64,000 bases of DNA from Dehalococcoidia bacterium. GTDB lineage: Bacteria; Chloroflexota; Dehalococcoidia; Lucifugimonadales; UBA1123. The notes beneath the pieces were generated by a model that was given only the letters and a program-made list of their open reading frames with translations, searched no databases and was not told the DNA's origin. The translations under genes were made by a program, and so were the position numbers. This document shows, one piece after another, positions 43,814 through 52,693 of this stretch; position 1 is the first letter of the stretch, and every line of letters starts with the position of its first letter. The stretch lies in the NCBI GenBank assembly GCA_021295915.1, contig JAGWBK010000010.1, positions 1 to 64,000 of the forward strand, in the 5' to 3' direction.

Positions 43814-44455
43814 CTAGTCTACTGCGCCCTTCGGCCAGGGTGGCTGAGGGCTCTTGATCTCACCGATATACGTCCTGCCTCCGAACAACGACACGAAGCT
43901 ATCGAAGACCTCCACTGCCTCGCCTTCAGGCGGAATGAACGTCTTCATGTAGGCGGTGTGTCCGTTCTCGAACAGGAACGTCGGCGTACCGAAGATGGCG
44001 TTCTCCTGCGTGGTGGCTTCCTCGTGGTCTGCCGCCACTGTTGCAAGCACGTCGGGATCGTCGAGGTCCTTCTTGAACTGCTCGACGTCAAGACCAGCAT
44101 GCTCAGCCAAGGCGATCAGCGGCTCGTCCTCATTTAGCGGCATTCGGTCGCCTGCGTGCCTGGCAGTCAGCAGGGCGAGATGGAATTTATCAAAAGCCTC
44201 GGGGTTACCCTGCCTCTTGGCTGCCTCTCCAGCAACCGAGGCCAAGAGTGCCCGTGCTTCTCGAACATCCATCTGTTCCCAGACCTTCCAGTCTGCGTCA
44301 TTCCTGCTGTTGATCTGCTCTAGCGAGAAGTGCCGCCAGTTGATCTGCAGATTGTCTCCGTACTCCTGCTTGACCTGATCCAGCCACACGGCTGCATTGT
44401 AGACCCACGGTCAAGCGTAGTCGTACCACACATCCACTTTGACTTGGTCTGTCAT
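43814..44455 (-). CDS. DsbA/FrnE-like thiol oxidoreductase, candidate selenoprotein (in-frame TGA at active site)
   Basis: Thioredoxin-fold protein of the DsbA/FrnE family, for thiol-disulfide exchange or related redox chemistry in the cytoplasm (no signal peptide). ATG 44455 has GGAGG about 5 bases upstream. The first 14 codons read MTDQVKVDVWYDYA, then TGA (44411-44413), then PWVYNAAVWLDQVK and a continuous 198-residue frame. Family members read YDYACPW here, so the stop sits precisely on the only active-site cysteine. The cis-Pro loop FGTPTFLFENG is at about residues 155-165. If the TGA is selenocysteine, the product has 213 residues and a UPWV centre. The hairpin at 44381-44394 is a fitting SECIS. 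Without Sec the gene would be a pseudogene, or be read from a downstream GTG (44389) with no active site. Confidence 0.75.
44381..44394 (-). promoter_or_regulatory. Candidate bacterial SECIS hairpin
   Basis: Read on the minus strand, CAGCC-GTGT-GGCTG forms a 5-base stem with a GTGT loop; after one G-G mismatch two further A-T/T-A pairs extend it to 44378-44397. The first loop base is G, 21 bases after the TGA at 44411-44413. Bacterial SECIS elements place a stem-loop with G in the first two loop positions about 16-37 bases after the UGA, so this hairpin fits. The loop is short (4 bases) and the stem modest. Confidence 0.55.
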
Positions 44456-44640
44456 TTTCCGCCTCCAATTGTGCTTACCATCTGGACCGCCCCGCGAGGC
44501 ACATCCTATTTGGCGGCATTGTATCACTCTTGTACTAAACGCGCAGTCCAGACCCGGATTCAGGCTTGCCGCGCCGCGAGCGGTTAGACGACAATGTCTC
44601 CTGGGCAGTTGCTCACGGGACAGCTCAGGAGGGACACCGC

Positions 44641-45780
44641 TTGATTAAGAACTTCTCAGTGCTCTATGTCGGAAACATCGACCTGGAGGACGTCGGAGCA
44701 GACGGCACTCCTGCCGACCAGCGACGCTATACGAACGACAGGCTAATGGAGAGCCTGGATACGGCCTCGCAGGTTGCAGGGTTGATGGACGACCTTGGAT
44801 TTCACACCCTGTGGATGGCGGAACACCACTTTCAGCGCGAAGGCTACGAGTGTATCCCAAACATCATCCTGCTGGGCACACATCTCGCCTCGCGCACCAG
44901 GACGCTCAAATTCGGCTGCGCCTTCAACATCGTGCCGATGTGGCATCCGCTGAGGCTGGCTGAGGACTATGCGATGGCGGACATACTGACCGACGGGCGA
45001 ATCGTATTCGGCGTTGGCCGCGGCTATCACAGCCGTGAGGTAGAGACTTTCGGGGCTCCTGTCATCGACAACGACGCAAACCGCGCCTACTTTGAAGAAC
45101 AGATGGAAGTGCTGTTCAAGGCGTTCAACGAGGATTCATTCACGCATCAGGGTGAGCACTTCACTATCCCGCCAGAGGTCGAATATCGAGGCTACGATCT
45201 CAAGGACGTGACTCTGGTTCCTCGGCCAAAGCACCTGCCTGTCGAGATGTGGCAGCCGATAGTCAGCGGGCGGACTATCGATTTCATCGCCAGGAACAGA
45301 ATCAATGGAGTCGTCGGACTAACCGGTGAGACCCTCGTAAAGGGCATCTTCGAGCAGTACCAGGACGCCAATGCTAGGCATGGCCGGGAACTCGAGCTTG
45401 GAGAGAATCTTGCTCTCGAGTTTGGCTTCTACATTGCCGATAATCAGGAAGAGGCAATGAACAAGCTCAGGCCCTATCACGACGAACGCTATAAGTGGTT
45501 CGCGCCATTCGGATTCGTTCGCTACGCGGACGAACACGGCAGGGTCTGGGGAACTCCAGGCGCTCCGGCTCGCACTCCGTTCATAGAAGATGGCGTGGAA
45601 CAGAAGGCATGGATATGTGGCCCTCCAGAAGACTTCGTCGGCTTCCTACGGGACTTGGAGAACAAGTACCCCGGGCTGGAGCACGTCATCCTGCACTGGG
45701 CAGAGGGGATGCCACGCGCTGAGTTCATGGAACAGCTCCAACTGTTTGCCTCCGAAGTTATGCCCGCTTTCAGAAGTTAG
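44641..45780 (+). CDS. LLM-class flavin-dependent oxidoreductase (luciferase-like)
   Basis: A 379-residue member of the luciferase-like family. LGFHTLWMAEHHFQREGY near 54-71, HLASRTRTLKFGCAF near 80-95 and DILTDGRIVFGVGRGYHSRE near 115-134 are typical of the alkanal-monooxygenase-like branch with the AEHHF motif. TTG 44641 is preferred because AGGAGGG at 44627-44633 lies 7 bases before it; a longer open frame to 44566 has no such support. It is divergent from the candidate selenoprotein gene (185 bases between), whose redox partner it could be, but this is only an idea. Confidence 0.85.
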   Translation: MIKNFSVLYVGNIDLEDVGADGTPADQRRYTNDRLMESLDTASQVAGLMDDLGFHTLWMAEHHFQREGYECIPNIILLGTHLASRTRTLKFGCAFNIVPMWHPLRLAEDYAMADILTDGRIVFGVGRGYHSREVETFGAPVIDNDANRAYFEEQMEVLFKAFNEDSFTHQGEHFTIPPEVEYRGYDLKDVTLVPRPKHLPVEMWQPIVSGRTIDFIARNRINGVVGLTGETLVKGIFEQYQDANARHGRELELGENLALEFGFYIADNQEEAMNKLRPYHDERYKWFAPFGFVRYADEHGRVWGTPGAPARTPFIEDGVEQKAWICGPPEDFVGFLRDLENKYPGLEHVILHWAEGMPRAEFMEQLQLFASEVMPAFRS

Positions 45781-45791
45781 GAATTCACCGG

Positions 45792-46523
45792 TTGGACTTG
45801 GAGCACAGACTGAATACCCAGTGGACTGACGCTGCTGAGGACTGGATCCAGCAAGACCAGTCCGTGCGCACAGGGATGCTGGACTCATGGATGCTGAAGG
45901 CACTGGGAGATTTATCCAACGCGCGCGTGGTTGACATAGGTTGCGGTGAGGGCCGCTTCTCACGGCTGCTGGCCGGACTCGGTGCGAGTGTAACCGGAGT
46001 CGACCTCACTGAACCGTTCATCGAAAGGGCCAGGAGCCTCGCCGTCGGCAATGACACCTACGTTCTAGGCGACGCTGAGAACCTAGAAGGCATTGCATCG
46101 AACAGCTACGATCTTGCTGTTCTATACATAGTTCTTGTTGATCTGTTGGACTATAAGGCGGCCATTGAGGCTGCAAACCGGGTACTCAAACCGGGGGGCA
46201 AACTCGTTATCTGCAACGTCCATCCCATGCGGACCTCAGTGCCTTACGGATGGATAATCCAGGGAGGACGTAAGCTCTTTTACGCCCTCGACAATTACAC
46301 CGACGAGGGGCCTCGGGAATTCGACTGGTGGGGGAAGAACTTCATCAACATGCATCGTACATTGTCCAGCTACATGTCAGCTTTTCTGGAAGCTGGCTTC
46401 GTTCTGGAACAACTGGACGAACCAGTTCCCTCTGAGGAGCAACTCGCCGAGAATCCTGGTTTTGACGACGAGTACCGTGCTCCCAACTTCATCATTTACG
46501 TACTGAGAAAACCAGGAACCTAA
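45792..46523 (+). CDS. Class I SAM-dependent methyltransferase
   Basis: A 243-residue methyltransferase of the Methyltransf_11/25 type. The SAM-binding motif I VVDIGCGEGRFSRLLAGLG is near 47-65, GVDLTEPFIERAR near 71-83, and NRVLKPGGKLVICNVHP near 132-148 is motif IV/post-motif. The substrate is a small molecule of unknown kind. It starts with TTG 45792, 11 bases after the LLM stop, so the two genes may be co-transcribed. No clear ribosome site is seen. Confidence 0.85.
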   Translation: MDLEHRLNTQWTDAAEDWIQQDQSVRTGMLDSWMLKALGDLSNARVVDIGCGEGRFSRLLAGLGASVTGVDLTEPFIERARSLAVGNDTYVLGDAENLEGIASNSYDLAVLYIVLVDLLDYKAAIEAANRVLKPGGKLVICNVHPMRTSVPYGWIIQGGRKLFYALDNYTDEGPREFDWWGKNFINMHRTLSSYMSAFLEAGFVLEQLDEPVPSEEQLAENPGFDDEYRAPNFIIYVLRKPGT

Positions 46524-46574
46524 CCCATCAGATTGATAGTTATGGATAGGTTACGCACATTAGGAGTCTGAGCA

Positions 46575-47429
46575 TTGAAGATAGGAGCGCACGTTTCAAC
46601 TGCGGGAGGACTGCACACCGCTTTCGGTCGCGCCGATGAAATGGGTGCAGAGACCATTCAGATCTTCGCGTCCTCCCCAAGGGCATGGAAGTTTCGAGAC
46701 CTCAAGCCGGAAGTCGTGCAGCAGTTCCACGAAGCCTCAGGCGAAACCGGGATTGCCCCAGTCTTTATCCACGGCAGCTATCTGGTCAACATAGCAGGCA
46801 CGCCGGAATTAATTGAGAAGTCAGTAGAATGCCTGATCAGAAATATGGAGGTGGCGGCCGAGATTGGCGCCACAGGCGTCGTATTTCATGCTGGCAGTCA
46901 CAAGGGTAGGGGATTCGACGCTGTAATCGGGGCAGCCGCCTCAGCACTGACTGAAGTGCTGGAGGCTAGCCCACCCGGCCCACTCCTTCTGGTGGAAAAC
47001 AGCGCCGGCATGGGAGCGCACTTGGGAGCCTCGTTCGAAGAACTGGGCGAGATGATCTCGGCAGTTGGGAGCGATCGCTTCAAGGTGTGCCTGGATACTG
47101 AGCACTGCTTCGCCGCAGGCTACGACATAGCCAACCCCGACGTGATTGATGCCGCCATGGAAGAGTTCGACAACTGCATCGGTCTCGATCGACTGGTGGT
47201 TGTTCACGCCAACGACGCCAAAGTGGAGATGGGTTCTGGAGTGGACCGGCACGATAACATCGGCGAAGGACACATAGGCATCGAAGGCTTCGAGGTCATC
47301 ATGGGCCATGAGGCGTTCAGCGACGTGCCGTTCATCCTCGAAGTTCCTGGCCCTGACAAGAAGGGGCCGGACAAGGACAATGTAGACAGGCTGAAGGATA
47401 TCCGAAGTCGTCTGCAGTCCGGCGCCTGA
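46575..47429 (+). CDS. nfo: Endonuclease IV (AP endonuclease)
   Basis: Cleaves DNA at abasic sites in base-excision repair using three zinc ions. The 284-residue TIM barrel starts with KIGAHVSTAGGL and keeps the metal ligands: His5, HGSYLVNIA near 65, FHAGSHKGRG near 104, VENSAG near 141, LDTEHCFAAGYD near 174-185 and HANDAK near 213. DRHDNIGEGHIG near 225-236 and LEVPGPD near 257-263 follow. Its start is TTG 46575 with AGGAG 8 bases upstream. It stands 51 bases after the methyltransferase. Confidence 0.92.
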   Translation: MKIGAHVSTAGGLHTAFGRADEMGAETIQIFASSPRAWKFRDLKPEVVQQFHEASGETGIAPVFIHGSYLVNIAGTPELIEKSVECLIRNMEVAAEIGATGVVFHAGSHKGRGFDAVIGAAASALTEVLEASPPGPLLLVENSAGMGAHLGASFEELGEMISAVGSDRFKVCLDTEHCFAAGYDIANPDVIDAAMEEFDNCIGLDRLVVVHANDAKVEMGSGVDRHDNIGEGHIGIEGFEVIMGHEAFSDVPFILEVPGPDKKGPDKDNVDRLKDIRSRLQSGA

Positions 47430-47445
47430 ATTGGTCCAATAAAGG

Positions 47446-48171
47446 ATGCCTGATTCAGAAGGAGGCTGGGGTTCTGCGATTCTGGACGGAGGCCTTCTGG
47501 GAGGAGGTAACCTCAGGGCAGCAGTTCTAGGCGCCAACGACGGTCTCGTATCCAACTTCAGCCTCGTAATGGGCGTTGCTGGCGGGTCCGGCGACCCAAC
47601 GATCGTACTCCTCGCCGGTATCGCGGGGCTGCTCGCGGGAGCGTTCTCGATGGCAGCCGGCGAGTGGATATCAGTAAGCAGCCAGGCCGACGTCTACAGG
47701 AATCTCATCCGGAGAGCCTTTGCGGCCTTTCAAGATGCTCCTACCAGGCACGAACGCGCTCTTGTTGACATCTATCGGTCCAAGGGACTGACTCAGGATG
47801 AAGCCCTGGTCGTGGCTCGTCGTATCAAGGCCGACCCTGACGTGGCCCTCGAGACTATGGCCCGCGAGGAATTGGGACTCGACCCCAATTCGCTCGGGTC
47901 TCCGACTGGTGCCGCTGCGAGCTCGTTCGTGGCATTCTCCATCGGGGCGATCATTCCGATTGTTCCTTACCTATTGGAACTCGGGTCGATGACGCTTCCT
48001 TTGAGTACGTTGCTGAGCGCTGTCGCTCTCCTGATTGTCGGCGCGCTAGTGGCGGCCGGTTCGGGACGGAACATCGCCTGGGGCGGTATGCGAATGCTCA
48101 TAGCGGGAGGAGCCGCCGCCGCAGTCACCTATGGGGTTGGGTCGTTGATAGGGATCGCACTGGTCGGTTGA
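47446..48171 (+). CDS. VIT1/CCC1 family metal transporter
   Basis: A 241-residue membrane protein of the VIT1/CCC1 family, which export Fe2+ or Mn2+ from the cytoplasm. LRAAVLGANDGLVSNFSLVMG near 23-43 is the family signature (GxNDGLVSxxxL). LAGAFSMAAGEWISVSSQ near 64-81 carries metal-contact residues. Two helical hairpins lie at the C-terminal half, from about 155. The cytoplasmic helical domain with ALVDIYRSKGLTQDEA near 104 is present. It lies 16 bases after nfo. Confidence 0.9.
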   Translation: MPDSEGGWGSAILDGGLLGGGNLRAAVLGANDGLVSNFSLVMGVAGGSGDPTIVLLAGIAGLLAGAFSMAAGEWISVSSQADVYRNLIRRAFAAFQDAPTRHERALVDIYRSKGLTQDEALVVARRIKADPDVALETMAREELGLDPNSLGSPTGAAASSFVAFSIGAIIPIVPYLLELGSMTLPLSTLLSAVALLIVGALVAAGSGRNIAWGGMRMLIAGGAAAAVTYGVGSLIGIALVG

Positions 48172-48215
48172 GTACTGCCACTATCCATGCCCGGCAAATG
48201 CTGGGAGCGACGTAG

Positions 48216-49082
48216 ATGGTCCTTCCGAGCGTCCTATTTGGGCTCGCCTTTGCCACAGGCATCGGTGTCGCCGACGTCATATCTGCTGGGCTGACCCGCA
48301 CGCTGGGGGTACTGCGCACGGTCTTCCTGCTGCAGGCGTTCGGAGTCGTGGGGATGCTCGTGTTCGCTCTGTTCACGAGTCAGCTTGAGTCCATCAGCGC
48401 GAACGATCTCCTTCTGATGGCTGGGCTCACCGTACTCGTCGTGTTCTTCTACCTGGGATTCTACAAAGCCCTTCAGCTTGGCCCTATCGCACTTGTGGGG
48501 CCAATAGTGGCTGCTCACAGCCCCGTAGTCGTTGTGCTGGCTGTGATATTCCTCGGAGAAAGAATCAGCGAGTGGCAGATCGCGGCAATTGTAGCGGTTG
48601 TCTTCGGGGTGGTGATGGCATCCGTTGACGTCCCGGCGCTGAGGTCTGGTCGGAAGGTAGTCGGGCTTGGCGTCGGCCTCGCAATCGGGGTCAGCATTGC
48701 AGCCGGCTTCTGGCAGTTCGCCATTGCCGCGGTCTCGAAGGAGATGGGATGGTTCGCTCCCGTCTTCCTCACGAGGGTGTTTATGGTATGTATTCTGATA
48801 CCGGTCGTGGTCATCAGACGGGAACAGCCGTGGGTCGGGCTGAACAGGAAGCTTGCAGCAGCAATCATTGTGGTGGCAGCACTTGAAACGCTCTCGCTTC
48901 TGGCATTCACACGTGGATCTGAAATCGGAATCGTCTCGATTGTTGCTGCTGCGTCCACGGCCTACCCGGTGATCCCGATCATCGGAGGGATCGTCCTGTT
49001 CAAAGAGCGCCTAAGCCCTATACAGTTCGGTGGACTGTTCGTAGTGTCACTGGGGCTGCTGGGCTTGACCCTGCTACCATAG
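48216..49082 (+). CDS. EamA/DMT family transporter
   Basis: A 288-residue membrane protein with ten hydrophobic segments in two EamA repeats, typical of drug/metabolite exporters. The first repeat ends near VVLAVIFLGERISEWQIAAI (about 108-127), the second near GGIVLFKERLSPIQFGGL (about 256-273). Substrate cannot be predicted. It follows the VIT1 gene by 44 bases. Confidence 0.87.
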   Translation: MVLPSVLFGLAFATGIGVADVISAGLTRTLGVLRTVFLLQAFGVVGMLVFALFTSQLESISANDLLLMAGLTVLVVFFYLGFYKALQLGPIALVGPIVAAHSPVVVVLAVIFLGERISEWQIAAIVAVVFGVVMASVDVPALRSGRKVVGLGVGLAIGVSIAAGFWQFAIAAVSKEMGWFAPVFLTRVFMVCILIPVVVIRREQPWVGLNRKLAAAIIVVAALETLSLLAFTRGSEIGIVSIVAAASTAYPVIPIIGGIVLFKERLSPIQFGGLFVVSLGLLGLTLLP

Positions 49083-49114
49083 GTGCGCATTTGAAGTTAC
49101 AGGAGGACAACGGA

Positions 49115-49870
49115 ATGGGATTGAACGACAACGTTTGCATCATCACAGGTGGTGGTAGCGGGATCGGCCGGGCCACCGGACTCATGATGGCCGAGGAAGG
49201 CGCAGTCGTGGTTGCGGTCGGACGCACCGCGTCTAAGGTCGAGGCTGTCCGAGACGAGATAGCAGCGGCTGGTGGTGTAGCCGAAGCCTACGGAGTTGAT
49301 GTCGGCGACAATGACGCCGTGGCGTCGATGGTCAACGAGGTCCTCGGCAAATATGGCAAGGTGGACGTGCTAGTCAACAACGCAGGCCATAGCTCGCCGC
49401 GCAGGATGCTTCTGACAACAACCCCGGACGATCTTCGAAGCGTGTACGACAGCAATCTCGTTGGATCGGTATTCTGCACTCAGGCCGTCGTGCCTTCCAT
49501 GGTCGACGCCGGTGAGGGAACGATCATAAATGTCTCTTCGATGGCTGGAGTAAGCGCAAGCCCCCTGGCGGGTATGAGCTACAGCGCAGCCAAGGCTGCC
49601 GTTATCAACTTCACCGCCTTCATAAATGCCGAGTACCGTAACACGGGCATCCGTGCCAGTGTTGTCATTCCGGGAGAGGTGGATACGCCGATTCTGGACG
49701 GCCGTCCGGTCGTTCCAGACTCCGATGCCCGCTCCTCGATGGTCACGGCAGAGGACACCGCGGAGGCGATTACGCTGATTGCGCGCCTTCCTCAGCGAGC
49801 GGCGATACCTGAGCTAATTATTCGGCCCACGTGGCTCAGGGACACCAGCGGCGAGGTCAACATCGCCTGA
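49115..49870 (+). CDS. Short-chain dehydrogenase/reductase
   Basis: A 251-residue classical SDR. IITGGGSGIGRATG near 8-21 is the cofactor site, DVLVNNAGHSSPRR near 83, the Ser in INVSSMAGV near 135 and YSAAKAAVINF near 150-160 complete the active site. AGGAGG lies about 9 bases before ATG 49115, so an upstream TTG at 49091 is not preferred. It follows the DMT gene by 32 bases and converges on the ACT-domain gene. Confidence 0.88.
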   Translation: MGLNDNVCIITGGGSGIGRATGLMMAEEGAVVVAVGRTASKVEAVRDEIAAAGGVAEAYGVDVGDNDAVASMVNEVLGKYGKVDVLVNNAGHSSPRRMLLTTTPDDLRSVYDSNLVGSVFCTQAVVPSMVDAGEGTIINVSSMAGVSASPLAGMSYSAAKAAVINFTAFINAEYRNTGIRASVVIPGEVDTPILDGRPVVPDSDARSSMVTAEDTAEAITLIARLPQRAAIPELIIRPTWLRDTSGEVNIA

Positions 49871-49889
49871 TCGGCAGAGTTCTGCGCTG

Positions 49890-50282
49890 CTAGACCAGCG
49901 CTTCTTTGCCAACCAAGGCTTCTGCCGCCTCGCGATCATCGGCTGAGAGTGCGACCGTAGCATAATCCCCGTGCCTGTCCAGGATGTGCAGGCTCTGGAT
50001 GTTCACGCCGGCGTTCTTGAACCTTTCAGCTATTTTGGCCAGAGCTCCGGGCTCGTCCCTTAGTCGGACAACGAGTATGTCGTCTATCACGGCACGGAAG
50101 CCTGCGGCCGTGAGGGCGCTGAGTGCGGCGTCGTTATCCTCTGTAGTCATGATGACAAGGCCGGTCTCGCCCGTGTTCTCGGTGTTGATTGTCAGGATGT
50201 TTACGCTAGCGTCGGCCAGTGCCGCAGTTATGTCTGCGATCACTCCGACCTCGCTTTTCGCCATGATAATTATTCGGTCCAA
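49890..50282 (-). CDS. Tandem ACT-domain protein
   Basis: A 130-residue protein with two ACT domains: MDRIIIMAKSEVGVIADIT (about 1-65) and ILVVRLRDEPGALAKIAERF (about 68-128). ACT domains bind amino acids and regulate enzymes. The start is TTG 50282 with GGAGG 7 bases before. It follows the histidine decarboxylase gene by 18 bases on the same strand and could sense histidine or histamine to control it; this is inference. It has no DNA-binding or catalytic domain. Confidence 0.88.
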   Translation of the reverse strand: MDRIIIMAKSEVGVIADITAALADASVNILTINTENTGETGLVIMTTEDNDAALSALTAAGFRAVIDDILVVRLRDEPGALAKIAERFKNAGVNIQSLHILDRHGDYATVALSADDREAAEALVGKEALV

Positions 50283-50300
50283 CCTGATTCCTCCAGTTGT

Positions 50301-51467
50301 CTAGCTGTTAAGCACTTCATCAAACAGCGCGTCTATCGATTCACGAGTGACATTGGGCATCGTGATGATGTGCGCTATGTCCTCGTAGGGCGCGATCTGC
50401 CATTTCCGGATCACCTCTGCGGATGGCCGAGGGAAAACGACAGTCACCGAGTTCTTGTTCCTCCACGCGGGGATGCCAACCTCATTGAATCTCTGCACCG
50501 CATACTCGGCTTGCTGGAGACTGTTCGTGACAATCTCCTTGAAGCCATACAGACCGTGGCGTTGGAATGCGTACCAGATCAACAATGGAGCGAACGCACT
50601 CCGCGATCCTGTGAGAGTCGTATCCAGGACCCCCACGTATTCTATCGACCTTGCGATACGAGACACGTATTCCTTGCGTGTAAGTGCGACGCCGCAAGGC
50701 AGGGGAGATCCGATCATCTTGTGGCCGCTGACGGCGACGCTATCGAAGCCCCTGTCGAAGCCGTATGGCTGAGGTTCTTCTACGAACGGCAGGATCATAC
50801 CGCTGAGCGCAGGATCCGCGTGGATGTAGGAGTTGGACACTGCCAGGTCGTCCAGTATGTCTCTCACCTTGTCTACGTCGTCTATCGCGCCCTTCATGGT
50901 CGTTCCAATGTTGGCCATCATTATGACGGGGACATCCCGATTTATCCTGACTGTTTCGTAAAGGTCGGCGTAGTCTATTTGCCCGTTCGGCTGGCTCTTG
51001 ATCATGATGTTGCGAGCCTTCAAGAGTCGCAGGATCTTCACCACGCTGTAGTGCGTATCCTGGGAGAAGTACACTACGCCGTCGGGATAGGTCTCGCGCC
51101 CCATGTACAGGCCGTACATGTTTCCCTCAGTGCCACCGGAAGTAACGTAGCCCCAGGCATCGTCGCGAGGAAGCCGCATCATATCGGCGAAGGTACCGAC
51201 AACTTCCCGCTCGATCTCATGAGTGTTGCTGGCGAAGTTGCTGTCGTGAAAAGGGTCGCCCACGTTGTTGGCAGAGTACTTGAGGAAAGGCAACAGGTCT
51301 GAGTAGTCATAGTCAAGATTGACCGGATACCCCATCGCCGTCTGGCTCTTGACCTCGAAGTCTTCTAGAAGCGTCGCCAGACGTTCCTGAGCCTCCAGGC
51401 TGATTCCATCCAGTGAATCAGCAGACATCGGGCTCACAGTTTCATCCGTGCCTTCTGTCTCCGTCAT
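50301..51467 (-). CDS. hdc: PLP-dependent histidine decarboxylase
   Basis: A group II PLP decarboxylase of 388 residues, forming histamine from histidine (or related serine/tyrosine decarboxylation). The sequence YVTSGGTEGNMYGLYMGRE near 107-125 binds the cofactor phosphate. DTHYSVVK at 137-144 has the His stacking on the ring, SYIHADPALSG near 213-223 holds Asp218, and SGHKMIGSPLPCG has the Schiff-base Lys250. The match to bacterial histidine decarboxylases is strong. RBS GGAGG lies before ATG 51467. No histidine/histamine antiporter lies adjacent. The 162 bases before its start show nothing else. Confidence 0.88.
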   Translation of the reverse strand: MTETEGTDETVSPMSADSLDGISLEAQERLATLLEDFEVKSQTAMGYPVNLDYDYSDLLPFLKYSANNVGDPFHDSNFASNTHEIEREVVGTFADMMRLPRDDAWGYVTSGGTEGNMYGLYMGRETYPDGVVYFSQDTHYSVVKILRLLKARNIMIKSQPNGQIDYADLYETVRINRDVPVIMMANIGTTMKGAIDDVDKVRDILDDLAVSNSYIHADPALSGMILPFVEEPQPYGFDRGFDSVAVSGHKMIGSPLPCGVALTRKEYVSRIARSIEYVGVLDTTLTGSRSAFAPLLIWYAFQRHGLYGFKEIVTNSLQQAEYAVQRFNEVGIPAWRNKNSVTVVFPRPSAEVIRKWQIAPYEDIAHIITMPNVTRESIDALFDEVLNS

Positions 51468-51629
51468 CGTTTAATCCTCCGAAAAACTCACACAAAGGAC
51501 GTGCTTAACTTTGATGATAGCCGAAGGCCATACGAGTCGAGCTCTACGTCGACATCGACAAGGTAGTGAAGTATGAAATTCGGCGTGATGAGGTAGTCGA
51601 CAGTGGAGCGATTGGATACAGCTAGATTA

Positions 51630-52682
51630 CTAGCTCAGCCCCAATTGTTCAGCCACGCCGTATTCATTCGCCAGGTCTCGCAGGCGTTCCCAGGTCGCAT
51701 CCTCTACGAAAATGCCTTCAGCAAGGAGTTGCTGTTCGCGTTTGTGCTCGAGTTCACCGGGATAGAAGACCTCTGTGAAACCGGCTGCCGGCTCAGAGCT
51801 CTTCAGGTAACGCGCAAACTCAGTTACCTCGGCCTTGAACTCCTCGGTGTCCCTGAACGCCCCGACGTCGAATACGGCCATGAAGCATCCATCGTTGTGA
51901 CGACCTGACGGGTCGTGCCCGAAGCCGAGCCCCGTAAGGATTCCCGACAGGATCTCCACCATCACGGACAGCCCGTAACCCTTGTGACCTTCTGGTCCGC
52001 CCAGTGGCAGCACAGCTCCACCGTTGCGTAGGTCGTTGGGATCGGTTGATGGGTTACCGTCTTTGTTGAGGAGCCAACCCTCCGGCACAGACGACCCTCT
52101 GGCAACGGCCACTCCGAGCTTGCCGGCCGCGACAGCGCTGGTCGCCATGTCGATGAACATAGTGCCTTCGAGATTCGATGGCATCGCAATGCAGATCGGG
52201 TTGGTGCCGAGACGTGGCTCTCTCCCGCCGAACGGTACGACCGACTTCGATGAGCGCCCGGAGTCGGCCGTCATCATTCCGATCATGCCCTGCTTTGCAG
52301 CCATGATTGGGTAGTCTGCAACTCGTCCGACGTGGCTTTGCCTGAATACCGTCGCGGCTGCCACACCACCCTGTCGCGCCTTTTCGATAGTCATCTCCAT
52401 GAGGCGCTCTGACACGAAGTACCCGAATCCCCAGTGGCCATCGACCACGGTTGTGGTTGGGGTGTCCTTGAGGATATCGAAGTCCGCTCCGGGGACTATA
52501 TGCCCTCTCTTGACCCTGTCGATGTACGTTGGTATCTGGATAATCCCATGAGAGTCGTGACCCGCAAGGTTCGCGCCGACCGAGTGGCGGGATATGATCT
52601 CGGCTTCCTCTTCACTCGCCCCGCTGCCCTTGAGCAGTTCGGCCGCTATGGTTGTCAATCGGTCAGCATCGACTGTCGGCAT
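51630..52682 (-). CDS. Malate/L-lactate dehydrogenase family (LDH2) oxidoreductase
   Basis: A 350-residue NAD(P)-dependent dehydrogenase of the Ldh_2/YlbC family, with substrates such as 2-oxo acids, ureidoglycolate or sugar-derived keto acids. VGANLAGHDSHGIIQIPTYI near 50-69 has the catalytic His. FRQSHVGRVADYP near 118-130, GREPRLGTNPICIAMPS and GPEGHKGYGLSVMVEIL near 228-244 are diagnostic. ATG 52682 has GGGAGA before it. It is the last gene of the sugar-oxidation unit. It starts 12 bases after the amidohydrolase remnant. Confidence 0.88.
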   Translation of the reverse strand: MPTVDADRLTTIAAELLKGSGASEEEAEIISRHSVGANLAGHDSHGIIQIPTYIDRVKRGHIVPGADFDILKDTPTTTVVDGHWGFGYFVSERLMEMTIEKARQGGVAAATVFRQSHVGRVADYPIMAAKQGMIGMMTADSGRSSKSVVPFGGREPRLGTNPICIAMPSNLEGTMFIDMATSAVAAGKLGVAVARGSSVPEGWLLNKDGNPSTDPNDLRNGGAVLPLGGPEGHKGYGLSVMVEILSGILTGLGFGHDPSGRHNDGCFMAVFDVGAFRDTEEFKAEVTEFARYLKSSEPAAGFTEVFYPGELEHKREQQLLAEGIFVEDATWERLRDLANEYGVAEQLGLS

Positions 52683-52693
52683 ATTCTTTCTCC

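Noticed and set aside
50370-51302. 310-codon open frame on the plus strand opposite hdc
   Set aside because: Histidine- and arginine-rich translation without domain logic; hdc on the minus strand has clear PLP motifs and a ribosome site.
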